From: Syntrophaceae bacterium | Lineage (GTDB): Bacteria; Desulfobacterota; Syntrophia; Syntrophales; UBA2185 | NCBI GenBank assembly: GCA_003142635.1 | Contig: PLMX01000167.1 | Coordinates: 1-34,569 of the forward strand | DNA: 34,569 nucleotides | Direction of reading: 5' to 3' | Part shown: positions 34,184 to 34,569 of the stretch, piece by piece | Layout of the letters: each line of letters opens with the position of its first letter | Position numbering within the stretch: the stretch's first letter is position 1 | Notes under the pieces: generated by a model | What the model saw: the letters and a program-made list of their open reading frames with translations, nothing else | Told to the model about the DNA's origin: nothing | Databases searched by the model: none | Position numbers and translations under genes: made by a program

Positions 34184-34477
34184 AAGGTTACAAAAAATGG
34201 CAAATATGCCATTCAGATAAAAGCTTATCCTGAAGCAGAAAAGAAAGATGCGATGGTGCTTGCAGAGGATCTGAGAAAAACACAACCAGATGTTTACATG
34301 GAAAGAGTTAAGGCTCGGAAACGGGGTGACTGGTATAGAATATTGATCGGACATTTTGCCGGTATTGAAGTTGCTGCAATTATTATGAAGGAAAGGAAAA
34401 TTTTAGAAGCGCATCCGGGAAGTTTTGTCCAACTGAAATCTGAAGGACGATCATCAAAGCTGAAACCGGAAGAATAA
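34184..34477 (+). CDS. SPOR-domain segment in frame with gspD beyond a TGA
   Basis: The 97 codons directly after the gspD TGA (34181-34183) stay open in the same frame and encode a SPOR-like fold: GKYAIQIKAYPEAEKKDAMVLAEDLRK, then VYMERVKARKRGDWYRILIGHFAG. SPOR domains bind denuded peptidoglycan glycans. The first ATG in frame (34253) would delete the first strand of the domain, and no start codon with a ribosome binding site precedes it, so independent translation is doubtful. It looks like the tail of a longer GspD that a stop codon has cut off, or that is made by read-through. A small hairpin (34197-34212) sits 13 nt after the TGA. Confidence 0.7.
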   Translation, partial: KVTKNGKYAIQIKAYPEAEKKDAMVLAEDLRKTQPDVYMERVKARKRGDWYRILIGHFAGIEVAAIIMKERKILEAHPGSFVQLKSEGRSSKLKPEE

Positions 34478-34507
34478 GAAAGGTGTGAACAAAACCTGGA
34501 ATCCGAT

Positions 34508-34569
34508 ATGGCTGACAGTTGTCAAGAAAAAAATAGTTCTCCTGTCCTTTTTTTAAGGGTTAAACTTTT
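34508..34569 (+). CDS. Possible start of the next gsp-operon gene (partial)
   Basis: An ATG at 34508 opens a frame that runs to the window end (20 codons, starting MADSCQEKNSSPVLF). A second candidate is a GTG at 34486 with GAAAGG upstream whose product (NKTWNPIWLTVVKKK then hydrophobic) looks like a membrane-protein start but stops in a T-run near 34554. Too little is visible to choose. In T2SS operons the gene after gspD is usually gspE. Confidence 0.2.
   Translation, partial: MADSCQEKNSSPVLFLRVKL

Noticed and set aside
34181-34215. Selenocysteine insertion at the gspD TGA.
   Set aside because: The hairpin after the TGA is only 6 bp with an AATA loop and lacks the bulged U and GU loop of a bacterial SECIS. 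The position is a linker where a redox residue has no clear use.

Overview
This 34.6 kb window looks like chromosomal DNA of an anaerobic deltaproteobacterium (Desulfobacterota), plausibly a Syntrophales-like syntroph or a sulfate-reducer relative. That is an inference from gene content: an AhbC-type radical SAM protein of the siroheme-to-heme route, a B12-type radical SAM protein, a two-CW cysteine-rich protein, FdhD, NadA, an IscR-like Rrf2 regulator, a type II secretion system (T2SS) and a PagL-like outer-membrane enzyme. No rRNA, tRNA, CRISPR array or complete insertion sequence was seen.

Layout. (1) Bases 1-8692 carry ten minus-strand genes in a row: Rrf2/IscR regulator, cysteine desulfurase, mnmA, nadA, two-CW protein, fdhD, then metY, cysK, metX and metW (cut by the window edge). 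Nearly all of them move sulfur, use sulfide or hold Fe-S clusters. A palindromic leader splits the run before metY. (2) thrC diverges from the regulator, and two back-to-back sigma70-type promoters lie between them. (3) Bases 10316-17533 carry minus-strand accessory genes: a GspH/FimT-type prepilin with an 11-bp-phased AATAC array upstream, a ModF-like double ATPase, an SGNH hydrolase, a BamE-like lipoprotein, a cysteine-dioxygenase-like cupin coupled to a two-cluster ferredoxin-type reductase, and a family 5 solute-binding lipoprotein. (4) Bases 17593-21730 are plus strand: a YihY/BrkB membrane protein fused to a cyclic-nucleotide-binding module, an AhbC-like radical SAM enzyme and a TPR protein. 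(5) Bases 21771-26405 are minus strand: an ExeA-like ATPase and an HTH protein behind a sigma54-type promoter and a hairpin that covers the ribosome binding site, then a B12-radical SAM protein and an inositol-phosphatase-family protein. (6) rodZ-like and tatA (plus) converge on ssb (minus), followed by an RCC1-repeat lipoprotein and a PagL-like enzyme. (7) After a 95-bp element with perfect 12-bp terminal inverted repeats, a T2SS operon begins: gspC, then gspD.

How the genes fit together. The first block can supply persulfide sulfur (desulfurase) to tRNA thiolation and formate dehydrogenase maturation, and assimilate sulfide into cysteine and homocysteine, with an Fe-S-sensing repressor as the likely control. 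Envelope functions dominate the rest: a prepilin, an ExeA-like ATPase, GspC/D, TatA, RodZ, PagL and several lipoproteins.

The observations most worth a second look are: a gspD gene whose product carries a subtilase-propeptide-like tail and is followed, across a single in-frame TGA, by a SPOR domain; the YihY-cNMP-helical fusion; the phased array upstream of the prepilin; and the sigma54 plus RBS-hairpin control of the HTH/ExeA pair.
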